Shown: positions 11,701 to 22,133, counted from the stretch's first letter. The stretch is DNA of 64,000 nucleotides from Nicotiana tabacum (GCF_000715075.1 NC_134082.1:62459466-62523465), one strand, 5' to 3'. A program made the numbers and translations. Notes: generated from the sequence alone by a model not told the origin.

Positions 11701-12305
11701 CCTGCTGGTAATTGAACGTCAGGGAAAGGGCATAGATCCTTGTAAGCCACGCTGACTTGGTTACCTAACCCGTGTATGTTCCTGAAGGATTGCTCCAGGC
11801 TTTTAAATTTCCGCATCACCTCGTCCTGATCTAGGCTCTTAGCCGGCTTTTCAATCTCCGCAGGGACCTCAAAGTGGGGATTATAGGTATGTGGCTCGGG
11901 TGCTTTGAATGTGAGTTCAGGGGGGTAGTATTGTGTATCGTGAGCCTGAAACAGTGGCTCACTAGATGATCTGTGCAATGGGGTTGGGGGAGGTGCCACA
12001 AAGACGGGAACATTTGGTGGAGGAGGGTTTTGAGTGGGTGGTGGAGCTTGGGAATCATAAGCCTCTCTTCCCTGATAATAGTGATGGCTTGGGAAACTTG
12101 TTGAAGGACCGGGAGAGGGGTATTCCGGCGTGTGTGTTGGTTGGAGGGTAGGAGTAACGGGTAATTCTTGCCCCTTCTGGGCTCTAGCTAAGACTATCTG
12201 CATTTCATTCATTTCTAGCCTCATTTTTTCCATTTTCTCCAGGGCTTCTTTCAGCATCTGATTGGCCGTTTTTTCTGACTCAACGCTGTTGTCTGACCCA
12301 GTCAT
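8790..12305 (-). CDS. Ogre Gag-protease with G-patch
   Basis: 1171 residues, open without a break. In order: a short coiled coil (about 8-45); a proline-rich linker (50-150); the retrotransposon gag domain (about 200-360, with GHGDPMAHLRGF and ALEWYTRQDP); a Pro/Tyr/Gln-rich part with NTYPPPH repeats (400-490); a CCHC zinc knuckle (C553, C556, H562, C567) for RNA binding; an aspartic protease with DNGSS (D869) and FLLGRPW (939-945); and a G-patch-like stretch LGNGFMPGKGLG (about 1033-1044). Gag forms the particle and protease cuts the polyprotein. Its last codons overlap the donor of the intron, so the stop at 8790 is used only in unspliced RNA: unspliced RNA makes Gag-Pro and spliced RNA makes Gag-Pro-Pol. 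It looks intact. Confidence 0.93.
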   Translation of the reverse strand: MTGSDNSVESEKTANQMLKEALEKMEKMRLEMNEMQIVLARAQKGQELPVTPTLQPTHTPEYPSPGPSTSFPSHHYYQGREAYDSQAPPPTQNPPPPNVPVFVAPPPTPLHRSSSEPLFQAHDTQYYPPELTFKAPEPHTYNPHFEVPAEIEKPAKSLDQDEVMRKFKSLEQSFRNIHGLGNQVSVAYKDLCPFPDVQLPAGFKMPKFDLYEGHGDPMAHLRGFCSKMRGAWGKDELLIAYFGQSLSGSALEWYTRQDPSSWYTWDDLAQAFAGHFQYNLEIVPDRLTLLKLEKKPGESFREFGFRWREQAARVDPPMREGEMVDYFLQTLEPTYFGHLVTSVGKSFNEVVKMGGMIEEGLKSNKILSYSAIKATTQAIQSGTGGALGKKRREEVTTLEADNWSRSRGPSPHYQPRPHRLNYPHIPNYPPQPYYQPQEQHFTVHQAQTYTQPPVHPQWRAPVPHNTYPPPHNTYPPPQNTYPPPRAYRNPPGMGFRGNPAARNERLQRQRTFTELGETYIALFHKLRQLGLLNPVEPRLPNPLPQNMDHSVRCEYCSGAPGHDTEKCWRLKHAIQDLIDTNKIEVQAPEAPNINQNPLPKHPEAHMIELVHEGGEPKKPPQTVMMIRATPKEKSINDEAGVQLKGEDVKPVVILGKNPSAATRKPEPAKLVITGASSAPVVVVKGVCREPVIIKPVVQTPMIDSKAVPWKYEKAVVMYKGQQVEENSCEAQGLTRSGRCFAPAELRRPNPAAIKKPVSEEEAEDFLKKMKVQDYSVVEQLKKTPAQISLLSLLIHSDEHRRALMKILNEAHVPNEISVNHLETIANKIFEVNRVTFSDDDLPVEGTEHNKALYLTVKCEDSAVTRALVDNGSSANICPLSTLNQLKIDHGRIQKNSICVRGFDGNGTATVGDIVLELTIGPVQFTMEFQVLDATVSYNFLLGRPWIHAAKAVPSTLHQMVKFEWDRQEVVLHDEDTACIVGGAIVPFIETNDDKGPWVYRIFDAVSANKIPEGEIIQYPRIASATVMMVSEMLGNGFMPGKGLGAELQGIVQPVSLPKNLETFGLGFKPTAADVKRARKMKKKVWFLPKPVPRLSRSFVRVSAKGSPVPKVLGPLIGIDGDLNQSFERLFTDVNMVEVGESSSGTDIQFMGPEAKTNNWTVTPLPTRGESW

Positions 12306-12852
12306 GCTTTCTGGTATAGGACCTTTTGATCTTGTCTGATAATGGTACGGTGCCAGTACGCTCTAACAACTAACTGATATTGATTGGAAAAACAACAAAC
12401 TTGTCAGTGTTAGAGTCTTAACAGATATTGTAATTGCACGTTAGGGGGATGCAATGCTCCTAGGCAGTTAATCATTTCTAACATGCTTTTGCTCCGACCG
12501 CATGCATCATCCCGGCTTATTTTTGCTCTGACAAATATATATTCTTCCTCTTTTTTTTTCTTTTTTTTTTTTTTCTTTTTAATTACGGTCGAATCCTATA
12601 GAGATTGCCTACGTATCGTGACCCCGCACGAATCAGACCAAGCGTAGTTCGTGCCATAAGACCAAATATTTTTTTTTATTACTCAAAATAATGCTATTAC
12701 AAGCCATCACAAAAAAAACAAAAAATACAGACTTTATATATATATATTTTTTTTTATATATATTTTTTTTTTTTTTGAGAATGTTTGAAGAAAAGGAAAA
12801 AAAACATATGGGTAGACAACAGACTCGAAAAACAAACAAGTGCAAGATTGAA
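12306..12852 (-). other. Ogre spacer between ORF1 and gag
   Basis: 547 bp with no gene. It holds copy B of the structured motif, several poly-T/poly-A runs and a (TA)n stretch near 12735-12765. Confidence 0.8.
12597..12650 (-). promoter_or_regulatory. Structured repeat motif, copy B
   Basis: Between ORF1 and gag. Plus-strand pairs: GGTC (12597-12600) with GACC (12636-12639), the reverse of the pair in copies C and D; AATC with GATT (12602-12607 region); CTACG (12609-12613) with CGTAG (12643-12647); TCGTG (12616-12620) with CACGA (12627-12631). It is about 200 bp downstream of the ORF1 stop and 290 bp upstream of the gag start. Confidence 0.6.
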
Positions 12853-14910
12853 CTAGGGATACATTAAAGCTTTGAATTTTGGTGCCCGCGAGGCATCATT
12901 CGGCCTTTCCGCGGGCTTGGGGGCCAGGCTTCTTTGCAAGCTTTTTAGTTCCTCCATGATCTGATGGACATAACCCATGATTGAGGCAAATAGGACATCA
13001 CGAGGCATCTCTTCACATGTTAGGCACTTTGTGGTGATATAGCGCCCTATATCATTGATCCTACCCCTGATTCTATCCCTCTCTATGCACAACTGTTCTA
13101 TCCGTTGATTCTTTAGTCCCAATATTCGAGTATTGTCAATGAGCTGCTCTTGGAACCTCTCCATTTGTTCTTCCATCCGGGCTATCGACTCATGGTAGTG
13201 TTCTCTATATGTTCTAGCATCCTGGGCTTGTTTGAGGACCCGATTATTGAGAATGGAGTTTATCTCTCTCAATGTCGCAACACTCATTTCGTAGTCCCTT
13301 TTTACTTGCCATAGGTGCTCTCTCCGTGATGTTGTAACTGTAGCCCACCTGACCCGCATTCTTGTTATACAAGCCTGGGATCTCTCCAAGTCTTCTCGGC
13401 TTTGGCTGACTTGATTTCTCAATTCCGCTATCAACCTTTCATCAGAGCGACGTTTCTGTCGGTCGCTATCACTCTTACTGACTTGGCAAATTCGGGCTTT
13501 CAGTGCCTGGTTTTCTTTGGCTAATTTGTTCTTCTCACCCTGCTCTGAGGCTACTTGAACGTTGTTTTCAAACATAAGCCTTTCAATTTGTCGCTTCAGC
13601 TTCCCGATTTCAACCCGGTAGCCTTCCTCTCTCACTAACCAGCCCCACTGTTCCTGCGAATCATCCGTAAATTGTTGGACATGAGCTCTTTTGGCAGGCC
13701 TCTGACGAATCTGGAACCTTTTCCCGAACCAAACATCGTATTTTGGGTCTACCTCACCCTTAGCCAGCTCTCGAACCATAGTCTTGGGTTCAAGGAATCT
13801 ACATTCGTGCCACAGCTTTCTAATTTTTCCTTCGGGGAACACGACTCCTGGACTCAACTCAATGGCGTGCTTGCTTAGATCCTCATCAGTGGGAATTACC
13901 TGAAATCTTCCTAGTTGGCGCAGTACCCGATGAGGAGCATATGGTTGGATGCTACGAAGTCCCATCAAAAGAACATGACATTCCTCGGCCGCCATGTATA
14001 TTACCTCAGTATCATTCAACCACCCAAATGCCCATTCAACTTGGTCGGCTGTTGTTGACCTCAATTGTGCAAGCCATGCTTCGACGCCTTCGGGAAATAT
14101 GACGCCTGTCATTCGTTTCTCAAAGCCGCTAATGCAGTTTCTCTCAGTCAACCTGTGGTTCATGTATCCCACTCGGTGATGGAGGTGTTCTTGCATCCAC
14201 AGCTCGAGTAACAGATTGCATCCCTGAAAGAACTTGCCTCCTTCTCGGCATATAGTTAAAGCTCGGTAGATTTCGGACAAAATCAAAGGAACCACAGTAC
14301 TGTCGGTTCTTTTGATTGCAACATCGGCCATCCCTACAAGGCCTATCTCTATTTTTTTATCTTTGCGGGGACATACCACAACTCCCAGAAATGCTGTGAT
14401 AAATGCCAAAGTACGTCTTGCTTCCCACTTGATTCTGTTCCCAGTGTGAATTAATCCGAGGTTTGGTTCTTCCAAACCCTGAGGAATTCCGTACCGTTGA
14501 TACAAGAATTGGAGAGTACAACATCCCTTCGACAAATCATCATTCTGTACCTTCCGACTAATGCTTAGCAAATCCAAGAACGCGTGCGGAGATACTGGTC
14601 TTGGTGAAAGTAAATACTGCCCTCTTAGTTTCCCATTCAACCCCGCATATCCGGCGACTTCCTCTAGTGTAGGTGAAAGTTCAAAGTCAGCAAAACGAAA
14701 CACGTTGCGGGTTGGGTCCCAGAACGGTATTAGAGCCTCGATGATATCTGTCCTTGGCTTGATATTCAACAGATCGACAAAACCTCTCAAAACTCTTTCC
14801 ACTATCTTTATACTATCCTTTCCCATATCATTCCACCACATGTGGAGTTGTGAAGAGACCTCGCTACACACTGAGAATGATTCATTTTGACTTGTGCTCA
14901 TCCTGCACAT
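12853..14910 (-). CDS. Ogre ORF1 protein (plant-mobile-domain-like plus coiled coil)
   Basis: 685 residues, intact. The N-terminal two thirds (about 25-390) resembles the plant mobile domain seen in host MAIN/MAIL proteins and in many plant transposon proteins: LNIKPRTDIIEALIPFWDPTRNVFRF, FELSPTLEEVAGYAGL, and later WHECRFLEP. The C-terminal part (about 440-640) is charged and heptad-like (QIERLMFENNVQVASEQGE..., MEEQMERFQEQL) and likely forms a long coiled coil. A separate ORF upstream of gag with this architecture is characteristic of Ogre. Its function is unknown; a structural or chromatin-targeting role is speculation. Translation from the leader ATG at 14910 is the simplest start; a second Met lies three codons in. 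Confidence 0.88.
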   Translation of the reverse strand: MCRMSTSQNESFSVCSEVSSQLHMWWNDMGKDSIKIVERVLRGFVDLLNIKPRTDIIEALIPFWDPTRNVFRFADFELSPTLEEVAGYAGLNGKLRGQYLLSPRPVSPHAFLDLLSISRKVQNDDLSKGCCTLQFLYQRYGIPQGLEEPNLGLIHTGNRIKWEARRTLAFITAFLGVVVCPRKDKKIEIGLVGMADVAIKRTDSTVVPLILSEIYRALTICREGGKFFQGCNLLLELWMQEHLHHRVGYMNHRLTERNCISGFEKRMTGVIFPEGVEAWLAQLRSTTADQVEWAFGWLNDTEVIYMAAEECHVLLMGLRSIQPYAPHRVLRQLGRFQVIPTDEDLSKHAIELSPGVVFPEGKIRKLWHECRFLEPKTMVRELAKGEVDPKYDVWFGKRFQIRQRPAKRAHVQQFTDDSQEQWGWLVREEGYRVEIGKLKRQIERLMFENNVQVASEQGEKNKLAKENQALKARICQVSKSDSDRQKRRSDERLIAELRNQVSQSREDLERSQACITRMRVRWATVTTSRREHLWQVKRDYEMSVATLREINSILNNRVLKQAQDARTYREHYHESIARMEEQMERFQEQLIDNTRILGLKNQRIEQLCIERDRIRGRINDIGRYITTKCLTCEEMPRDVLFASIMGYVHQIMEELKSLQRSLAPKPAERPNDASRAPKFKALMYP

Positions 14911-16172
14911 TTATTATAGTGATTAAAGAAGGAAAAACTTTTATTTGACTTAAAAAACTATCTATATTCTAAAGAAATATTTTTTGGACTTAAAATTTTT
15001 TTTATTTTTTTTTTTTTGAAAAAAAAACTTTTAAGGAGAAAGGAAATATTTTTGAACTAATATTCTGAATTTATGAAAGAAATACTACAGAAAAAAAATA
15101 TTTTTTGAATTTTATTTTGAATATCTTTTAAACAAATAAATGGGATTTTGAAATTAAAAGGAAATATATTTTTTTTAAAAAAAAAAATTGAGGTCTAAAA
15201 GAAAAACTTTCTAAAGAAGTGAGTAATGTTAAATATTTTTGGATTTTTTTTTTTGAATACAGTGAGCCGAAACCAAAGAGGTTTGCCTCTGATCTCACAT
15301 CCGGTGAGAATGACCCGCGTAGTTCAGGCTATAAACTAACTAATTTTTGAAAACAAACAAATTTTTCCTTTTTCTTTTATAGCAAAAAAAAACTATTTTT
15401 TTTTTAAAATAAAGTAAATTAAAATAAAAAACTTATTCCTACACACTTTCTGCTTTCTAAGCAAACAAACAATTAAAAGCAAAAATATATATGTTTTTTT
15501 AAAAAAATTCGGCAGCATTTCGACAGTACTTGGACACTGATTTTTTCTAAATTAATCAAATAACTTTCCACTTGCTATTTTTATTTTATTTTATTTTTTA
15601 CACTCCCGGGACTCAGAAGCCGGTCAACATGCAAGACCGAGCAAATAAATGCACATAAAACAAATAAGATGCATCAGGATGGTCATTTTCATTTTTGGTG
15701 CACCTGTCCTAGACAGACCCAACCCCTGTGTTGAGCCTCCAAAGTCAGATGCACGTGATGCAAACAAACGTTCCTACTAGGGATCCGACATGTGGTTTTG
15801 TTATACTAGGTTCAGAACCTGGGTGTTTGTTCTAGACCTGGCTTACCCGAGCGGACAGCTCGAGCCGAGGGGGGGTAGCGTACCGGGAATACAGAAGCTT
15901 CACAGGCTTAGCAACTTGTCCGAACCTCGTTCTAAATTGGGATTTTATACTATACAGAAAAGAAGTCGTACGAAGTACACCCTTCTTCATGATTTAGAAG
16001 ACTCAGAGAGGAGATGGGTTTCGGCACAGTTTATACACAGTTCACGTAATATCAAAGCGGTAAAAGCAGCATTTAGCACATTAGGCTCAAACATGTAAAA
16101 ATCAGATAAAACCAAATATGACAATTTATATGAGCTCGAATTTCTAACCCTGAACCACTGGTTCTGGGTCAT
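14911..16172 (-). other. Ogre 5' leader
   Basis: Untranslated region between the primer site and ORF1. It is very A/T-rich with poly-T and poly-A runs (15001-15250, 15380-15430), and contains copy A of the structured motif. The 15790-16098 open frame on the plus strand is antisense and has no recognisable protein. Confidence 0.75.
15264..15325 (-). promoter_or_regulatory. Structured repeat motif, copy A (divergent)
   Basis: In the leader before ORF1. It keeps the two hairpins (plus strand AAACC with GGTTT at 15270-15284; TCTCAC with GTGAGA at 15293-15309) and the 3' CGTAGTTC, but has lost the CTACG partner and the outer GACC/GGTC pair. It is weaker than the other three copies. Confidence 0.45.
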
Positions 16173-16191
16173 GTCCCCAGCAGAGTCGCCA
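16173..16191 (-). other. Ogre primer-binding site
   Basis: The minus strand reads TGGCGACTCTGCTGGGGAC, starting four bases inside the right LTR. This is the Ogre-type primer site, generally described as matching the 3' end of tRNA-Arg. It fixes the direction of the element. Confidence 0.85.
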
Positions 16192-16195
16192 GAGC

Positions 16196-19100
16196 TGTCA
16201 CACCTCCTTTTTCCGGCACCGCGAGGTGCGTAGGGAGTTTTTTCCAATTAAAGGACAGTCGAAACGGGATTGGTTTAATTATTTCAGAGTCGCCACTTGG
16301 GAGATTTAGGGTGTCCCAAGTCACCAATTTTAATCCCGAATCGAGGAAAAGAATGACTCTATATTACAGTCTGCGTACCAGAAATCTGGATAAGGAATTC
16401 TGTTAACCCGGGAGAAGGTGTTAGGCATTCCCGAGTTCCGTGGTTCTAGCACGGTCGCTCAACTGTTATATTCGGCTTATTTATCTGATTTTTAATACAA
16501 TTATGAACCATGTGCAAATTTTATCTTTTACCGCTTTATTATTATAATTATTATTTTTTAGGAATGTGAACATCGCTTAAAACATATCTTTGGATTGTGT
16601 CACATGAAATGCACCCACAATACGAAACATATTTTATTTGATGTTTTAGGATTTAGATTTGGGTCGCATGAAATGCGCATCCGAGTTTAAGAAGGTAAAA
16701 TTAATTAAATTGCGCCTAAAGAGTCTAACGCGTCATTATCTTTTGGGAAGGAAGTGAAATTCACTAAACAATCCATCCCAAATTCTAAGTAATTTTTTTA
16801 AAATAATTAAATAAATAAATGAGATTGGAGAATCCTATACATTTGTATTATTTACATCTATTTATTTTTAGCGAAATCCTTTAAGAATATCCTTTAATGG
16901 CAACCTTTTTATTATTACTAAGTTTTTTATAAATATAAAATCAATATCTACATTCTTGAAAATGACATATTAAATAGAAGAGAAAAACAAATATTAACAG
17001 AAAGTAATAAGATTATAATCATAAATACAACATGGAATTATCGAAAAGTAAAAAAATAAAAAAAACTAATTATCCCATAGTTGGATTAAAATTCAAATTA
17101 TTAGTAAGACTTAAGCTTATTGAAACTAATTATTTACAAATACTGAAAATTGAAAGAAAATAAAAACAAAAACTTGAGTACTAAATCATATTTCTAAAAA
17201 TTTAAACAATTTAACATTAACTAACTTTGTTTTAATTCATCATGTCCTAATACTTGTTTGCAAACTAATTCATGTTATAACTGAAATTGACTACATGATT
17301 CGGATTAACTTATCGTTGACGAAAAACCTTATGAATAAGGAACTTAGTTAATTTTTGCCAAACTGATTCAATAACGCCATTTTTACGTTATTTCTTCTAT
17401 TTTTTTTATTTAAACAATTTTAATTAATAATCAGGTTTAAATATATTTCCTAATAATCTGGTAAAGACGTTATTAATATGTCGCTATAATATGCCTAGTT
17501 ATGCCGATGACAGTGATTTACGGAATAATAATACATGAATAACCTAAATACAATACAAAAATTAAATTAAACTAAATTAAAAATTTAACACTCCATTCTT
17601 CATTTCAGCTTACAAAATGCCAAAATTACAGTTGTGTACCTGATATTGTCAATATAAGAAGAAGAAAGTCAGCAACGTAATACGTAACACAGCAACAGCA
17701 ACAATAACCAGCAATAACCAGTCAACGAAAATCCCAGTGACAGCTTTGAAAAATTCAAAATAAAATCCAGGAATGCCGAAAATAACGGACAGAAACCAAG
17801 GGAAATTTTCAGATTTTTGAAAGGCTAGTTAATCTTCAACCCTTAATTTCTACACCTGTATACCAGAATATTTATCAGGTGTGTACTACTTTCTCTTCTA
17901 ATTTTCAATTTTTTTTTTCTTTGTATGTTTTTCTTTTCTTGAGAGTTTCAATTTTTTTTCGGAATAAATGTTCAGCTTTTTTTTCAATCTCTTTTTTTTT
18001 TCTATCTGTCTTTTTTTTCCTCCTCTGTTGTGTTCAAGACTTCACATATATATATATCCCATCCCTTTAATCAATTAAAATTAATCTCTTTCTCTACCAA
18101 ACTCATTATCTTCCCACTCATCCCCATTACATTAAATAAATATATCACACCGCCCCATTATATTTTGTCCCCCATGCATTATTTAAAATAATGCAAGATT
18201 CCCCTTTAATTTAAATCTTGTCCCCCCTTTATATTAAATAATCATATCACAACCCACCCCATTTCATTTTGTCCCCCATGCTTCAAATAAACAATTACAA
18301 AATGTACAATTCCTAAACTACCCCTTCCGACCTTACTGAAATTACCAAACTACCCCTGAACATATTACAAATTTACCAAACTACCCATCAGCTATAACAC
18401 ATCAATTAATCAAACTTAACCAAAATATAGACAATATGATCAATTTCTAACAATGTTCAAACAACAATATGAACACGGATGAACATCATAACAACAATAT
18501 CATATGAACATGATTTTAACAACATTTCAACAACAAATCACATGAACACAAATTGAACAACCAAGAACAACTAAAATTTGATTGAACAATATTTTAGCAA
18601 CAAACAATCCTATTTTCGGATTCAAACCAACAACAAACAAAGTATGAAGATTTCTAAATTCAATCATATTGAACTTAAAATCAACTCTAACAACATTATA
18701 ACAAACAATTCTTATATTAAACTTTAAACAAGATTATGAGACTAATTCAAGAAATAATCACAAATGGTAAACAAGAAATCAAACTATACACATTTCGGAT
18801 TCAAAATCAAACAAACATAATATGAACATGAATTAAATCTAAAAATAAAAACGACGGATTCAAATGACTAAAACTAACATACTTCCCTTATTGCAACTAA
18901 ATTCTTTTAGGCAAATGACAAAACAAAACTAAGAAGAAACAACTATGAATTTAAACTTGAACTTTAACAATACTAACAATTTCCGGAAAATACATCAAAT
19001 ACATGAAACAAATTGAAGAAACAATTAATTAAATTTCAATTTGAATCTAACAAACATTAAACTAACAAATTCTTACTTAAACAATACAACAAACATGAAA

Positions 19101-20608
19101 TAAACATGAAAACAACTAATTAAACTTCCATTTTAAAATCTGAAAATTGATTTAACAAATAACACATGAACATGAACTAAAAATTAATTCAAACGATAAA
19201 CAAAACAAACACTTGTTGATTTTAGATTCGAAAATATCAAAACAAAATATGGACAAAATAAAACTCAAAAACTACTAACCGGATCGAAAGACGAACAACG
19301 ACCAAACAAACAACGAACTTGACGATGAACTTACAACGTATAGTATCTTCACTTGACGAAAAACCCTCGACCTTTGCCGGACTTTAACCGGACTGTCTTG
19401 TGTCGTCAACAACAGTACGAAGCAGCGAGCAGCAACACGACGTCAAGACAGCGGTCACGGCGACAGGCAGTAGCAGTCCGGCGGCGACAGGCAGCAGCAC
19501 ATCGCGGACAGCCATGGACGACGACATGGTCGACGTCGAAGGTCGTCCATGGCTGTGTTCGTTTGGTTGAGACAGAAGCAGCAACAGCTGGTCGATCTTG
19601 GCAGCGGCAGTCCATCGAGGAGGATGACGGGAAGACGACGGGGAGCTGCCATGGCGGACAGCAGTAACTCGGAAATGACGCAGAAAACTGTACGTGCGTG
19701 TGGACTGCCGGACTAGTTTGGGTGGTGTCGAAACAGCGGCAGCTACCATGTGAGAACATCGAAGCTCAGCCATGGTTGGGCATGGCGAAAGCTCGAAACG
19801 GGGACGATGAAGCTTGGTGAGGGAGGATGTGCTCGTGTGAAGGTGTTGACGCAGCTGTGTGTGCGTCGATGAGGAGCTTGGAGGTGGAGGATGATGAAGC
19901 TTGGTGAGGGAAGCAGCCATGGACGTTAGGTTTTTTGAGAGTGTTGGGGAAGATGAAGATGGAGGGGGCGGGTAGGCTAGTTTAGGTTTTTAGGGTTTTC
20001 TTACTATTTTTTTTTTGTTTTTCTTTGTTTTATTTTTTGAAATGCAAGATAATAGGGTGTTGGGTTATGGACCGGGTTGACCCAGTTCGAAATGGACTGG
20101 GTCATAGGGAAGATTGGGCCATTTTTTGGGCCTGTAGCTTGAAGTTGAAGAAGAGGCCTAATTCCGACTTTCTTTATATTTTCGCTCTCTTTTCTTCTTT
20201 TATTTTTCTAAAACTAAATTATAAAAATACTTAAATTATTATTAAGAACTAAATTAAGCGCAAATTAACTCCCAATAACAATTAATGCACAATTAATTAT
20301 TAATTAAGCATAAAATTGTATATTTGGTCATTAAATGCTAAAAATGCAAACGATGCCTATTTTTGTAATTTTTAATTTTTGTAAAACAATTTTAATTACT
20401 AACAATTGTAGAATTAAATCCTATATGCAAAATGCAACATATTTTTTGTATTTTTTTATTAATTTAGCAAATAAACATGCACAAACAAATACAAATAATT
20501 ATTCAAAATGTCACAAAATATCACAAAAATGGCACACCAAGAAAAATTATTTTATTTTTGAATTTTTTGGGAGTAATTCTCATATAGGGCAAAAATCACG
20601 TGCTTACA
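16196..20608 (-). mobile_element. Ogre 5' LTR, complete (4413 bp)
   Basis: On the plus strand it begins TGTCACACC at 16196 and ends CTTACA at 20608, giving TGT...ACA ends. In the element's direction U3 lies at the 20608 side. The section 18817-20608 matches 1-1791. It contains GC-rich repeats near 19380-19940 and long AT-rich, intron-like sequence at 16500-19300. The open frames at 19384-19920 duplicate those in the other LTR. Confidence 0.92.
18046..18057 (-). promoter_or_regulatory. Candidate TATA box of Ogre
   Basis: ATATATATATAT inside GGGATATATATATATGTG on the minus strand, in a long pyrimidine/purine-biased stretch about 2.55 kb from the LTR's 5' end. Transcription would begin near 18010-18020. 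This is inferred from position only. Confidence 0.4.
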
Positions 20609-21359
20609 ATTCGTACAAGGATTTGCCATCATAAGCAAATCCCTAACAGTCCTTCTGAAGAAAGATGGATTCGAGTGGTCATCTACAACCTCTGTTGGTA
20701 CAATACATCTTATCATTCTGCTATTAAAACCATCCCTTATGAGGCACTCTATGGAAGGCCACCTCTTCTATATCTGCCTTACTTTCCAGGTGAATATGCA
20801 TCAGCTGATGTTGGTAACACATTTCTGAATAGAGAATTCAAATTGCAACTATTGAACATCACCTAATGAGAGCCTAACTCAGAATGAAGCAGCAAGCTGA
20901 CTCTCATAGGAGTGACATGCAATTTAAAATAGGAGATTGGGTATATTTGAAAGTCCAACCTTACAACAGATTACCCTATCAACACAATCATTTCACAAAC
21001 TAGCTGCTAAGTATTATGACCCTTTTCAGATCATAAGGAGGGTGAGGTATGTGGCCTACACTATTCTTTTTCCTTCTTCAGTAAAGATACATATACATGT
21101 GTCTTTATTGAAGAAGTGTTATGAGGTGTCTGCTCAGATTTCATACCCTCCTATCACTGATGTTGCTAGCCTCATTGCCCCGACCTTGAATTTATTTTGC
21201 AAAGAAGGATGATGGAGAAGGGTAATAAAGCAGTTGCACAGGTCTTGGTCAAGTGGTCAGGCCTATCATCAGATCATGCTACTTGGGAATACTTTAATAT
21301 GCTCGAGACAGGATTTCCAGCCTTTGATCCTTGTGGTCAAGGATCTTCTGCAACGGGAG
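20609..21359 (+). pseudogene. Chromovirus (Ty3) integrase C-terminus and chromodomain, decayed
   Basis: Host sequence into which Ogre inserted. Pieces in different frames read as the late integrase core (YNTSYHSAIKTIPYEALYGRPP), the GDWVYLKVQPY linker, LAAKYYDPFQIIRRV...IHVSLLKK, and a chromodomain (AVAQVLVKWSGLSSDHATWE). The order and motifs are those of plant chromoviruses. At least two frameshifts and a stop after LLNIT break the frame. The rest of the element must lie left of the Ogre, outside the window. The chromodomain would target insertion to heterochromatin; nothing here can be functional. Confidence 0.88.
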
Positions 21360-21721
21360 TGTTGATACACAAATATAGTTCTTTCGGAAATTAGTTAGTG
21401 TTAGTTCATAAGAATGCCACGCCAACAGAGTTAGTTAAAAGTTAGTTGGAGTTAGTAATTACGTAGTCAACTTGATAGCTGAGAGTGGAGAGAATCAAGA
21501 CTGAATTGTGTGAGCTTGTATTCTCTATAAATTAATGTACTTTACATATCACAGTCATCAATATACCGATATTATAATTTCTCTCTCAATCCTTTCATGC
21601 CTCTTAATTTCATCATCTTCTTCTATCGCCATTGTTGATCCTCTCGAGCTTCTCTGTAAAGCTCTTGATTTAGCTGCTAAGTCCTCGAATTCTCCATTGA
21701 ATTCCTACAATTTATCTAACA
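21360..21721 (+). mobile_element. 3' LTR of the chromovirus
   Basis: Ends CTAACA at 21721. The start is either TGTTGATA at 21360, right after the small purine run AACGGGAG, or TGTTAG at 21399, which gives perfect 6-bp inverted ends TGTTAG...CTAACA. Length is 362 or 323 bp. It includes a TATA-like CTCTATAAATTA (about 21520) and a run of CT-rich sequence, as in the short LTRs of this type. Confidence 0.65.
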
Positions 21722-22133
21722 TTATTCTTTATAGCTAATCTTACATATAGGGTGAGGTACATTGAACAGTCATATGTATGGTTCAATTGTAAAGATATTT
21801 TTTTCATTCTGAAATAAAACACACTTACCTTCCTTGTAATATTTGATGCAATTAAACCAATAATATAAATCAGGGTACAATTAAGATTTAGTAAAGAATT
21901 GAATAAATTAAGAAAACTAAGATTAAATATCCAAGTCTTTCAATTTTAAGTGGAAAAAATATAAAAACTCAAGAGAAACTCTCATTGGCCATTGCCCTTT
22001 AGTCGAGGTACGAAAATCAATGTCGGGGTGTGCTTCGAACCTCAACTGCCACTGTTTTCTAACATGAACCGACAATTCTACCCTTTTCGAGTTAAACTTA
22101 CTCTCCAATCTAGTTCTTTTTTGAGTAGTAGTA
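21722..22133. other. Intergenic, AT-rich
   Basis: No gene or clear repeat seen. Confidence 0.5.

Larger units (their letters stand above)
1..20608 (-). mobile_element. Ogre/Tat-lineage Ty3 LTR retrotransposon, nearly complete
   Basis: A single LTR retrotransposon read on the minus strand. Seen in sequence: positions 1-1791 repeat 18817-20608 almost base for base (about 15 differences by eye); a primer site lies just inside the right LTR and a purine tract just inside the left LTR; between them are ORF1, gag, protease, RT, two RNase H domains and integrase in that order. An extra ORF before gag, an intron between protease and RT, a second RNase H and very long LTRs are the known marks of the Ogre/Tat lineage. 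The outer 2.6 kb of the 3' LTR lies left of the window, so the whole element should be about 23 kb. It is inserted in an older chromovirus. The target duplication cannot be checked because the left junction is outside. Confidence 0.95.

Noticed and set aside
15790..16098. 102-codon plus-strand frame in the Ogre leader
   Set aside because: Antisense to the transcript, no domain, and next to the primer site.
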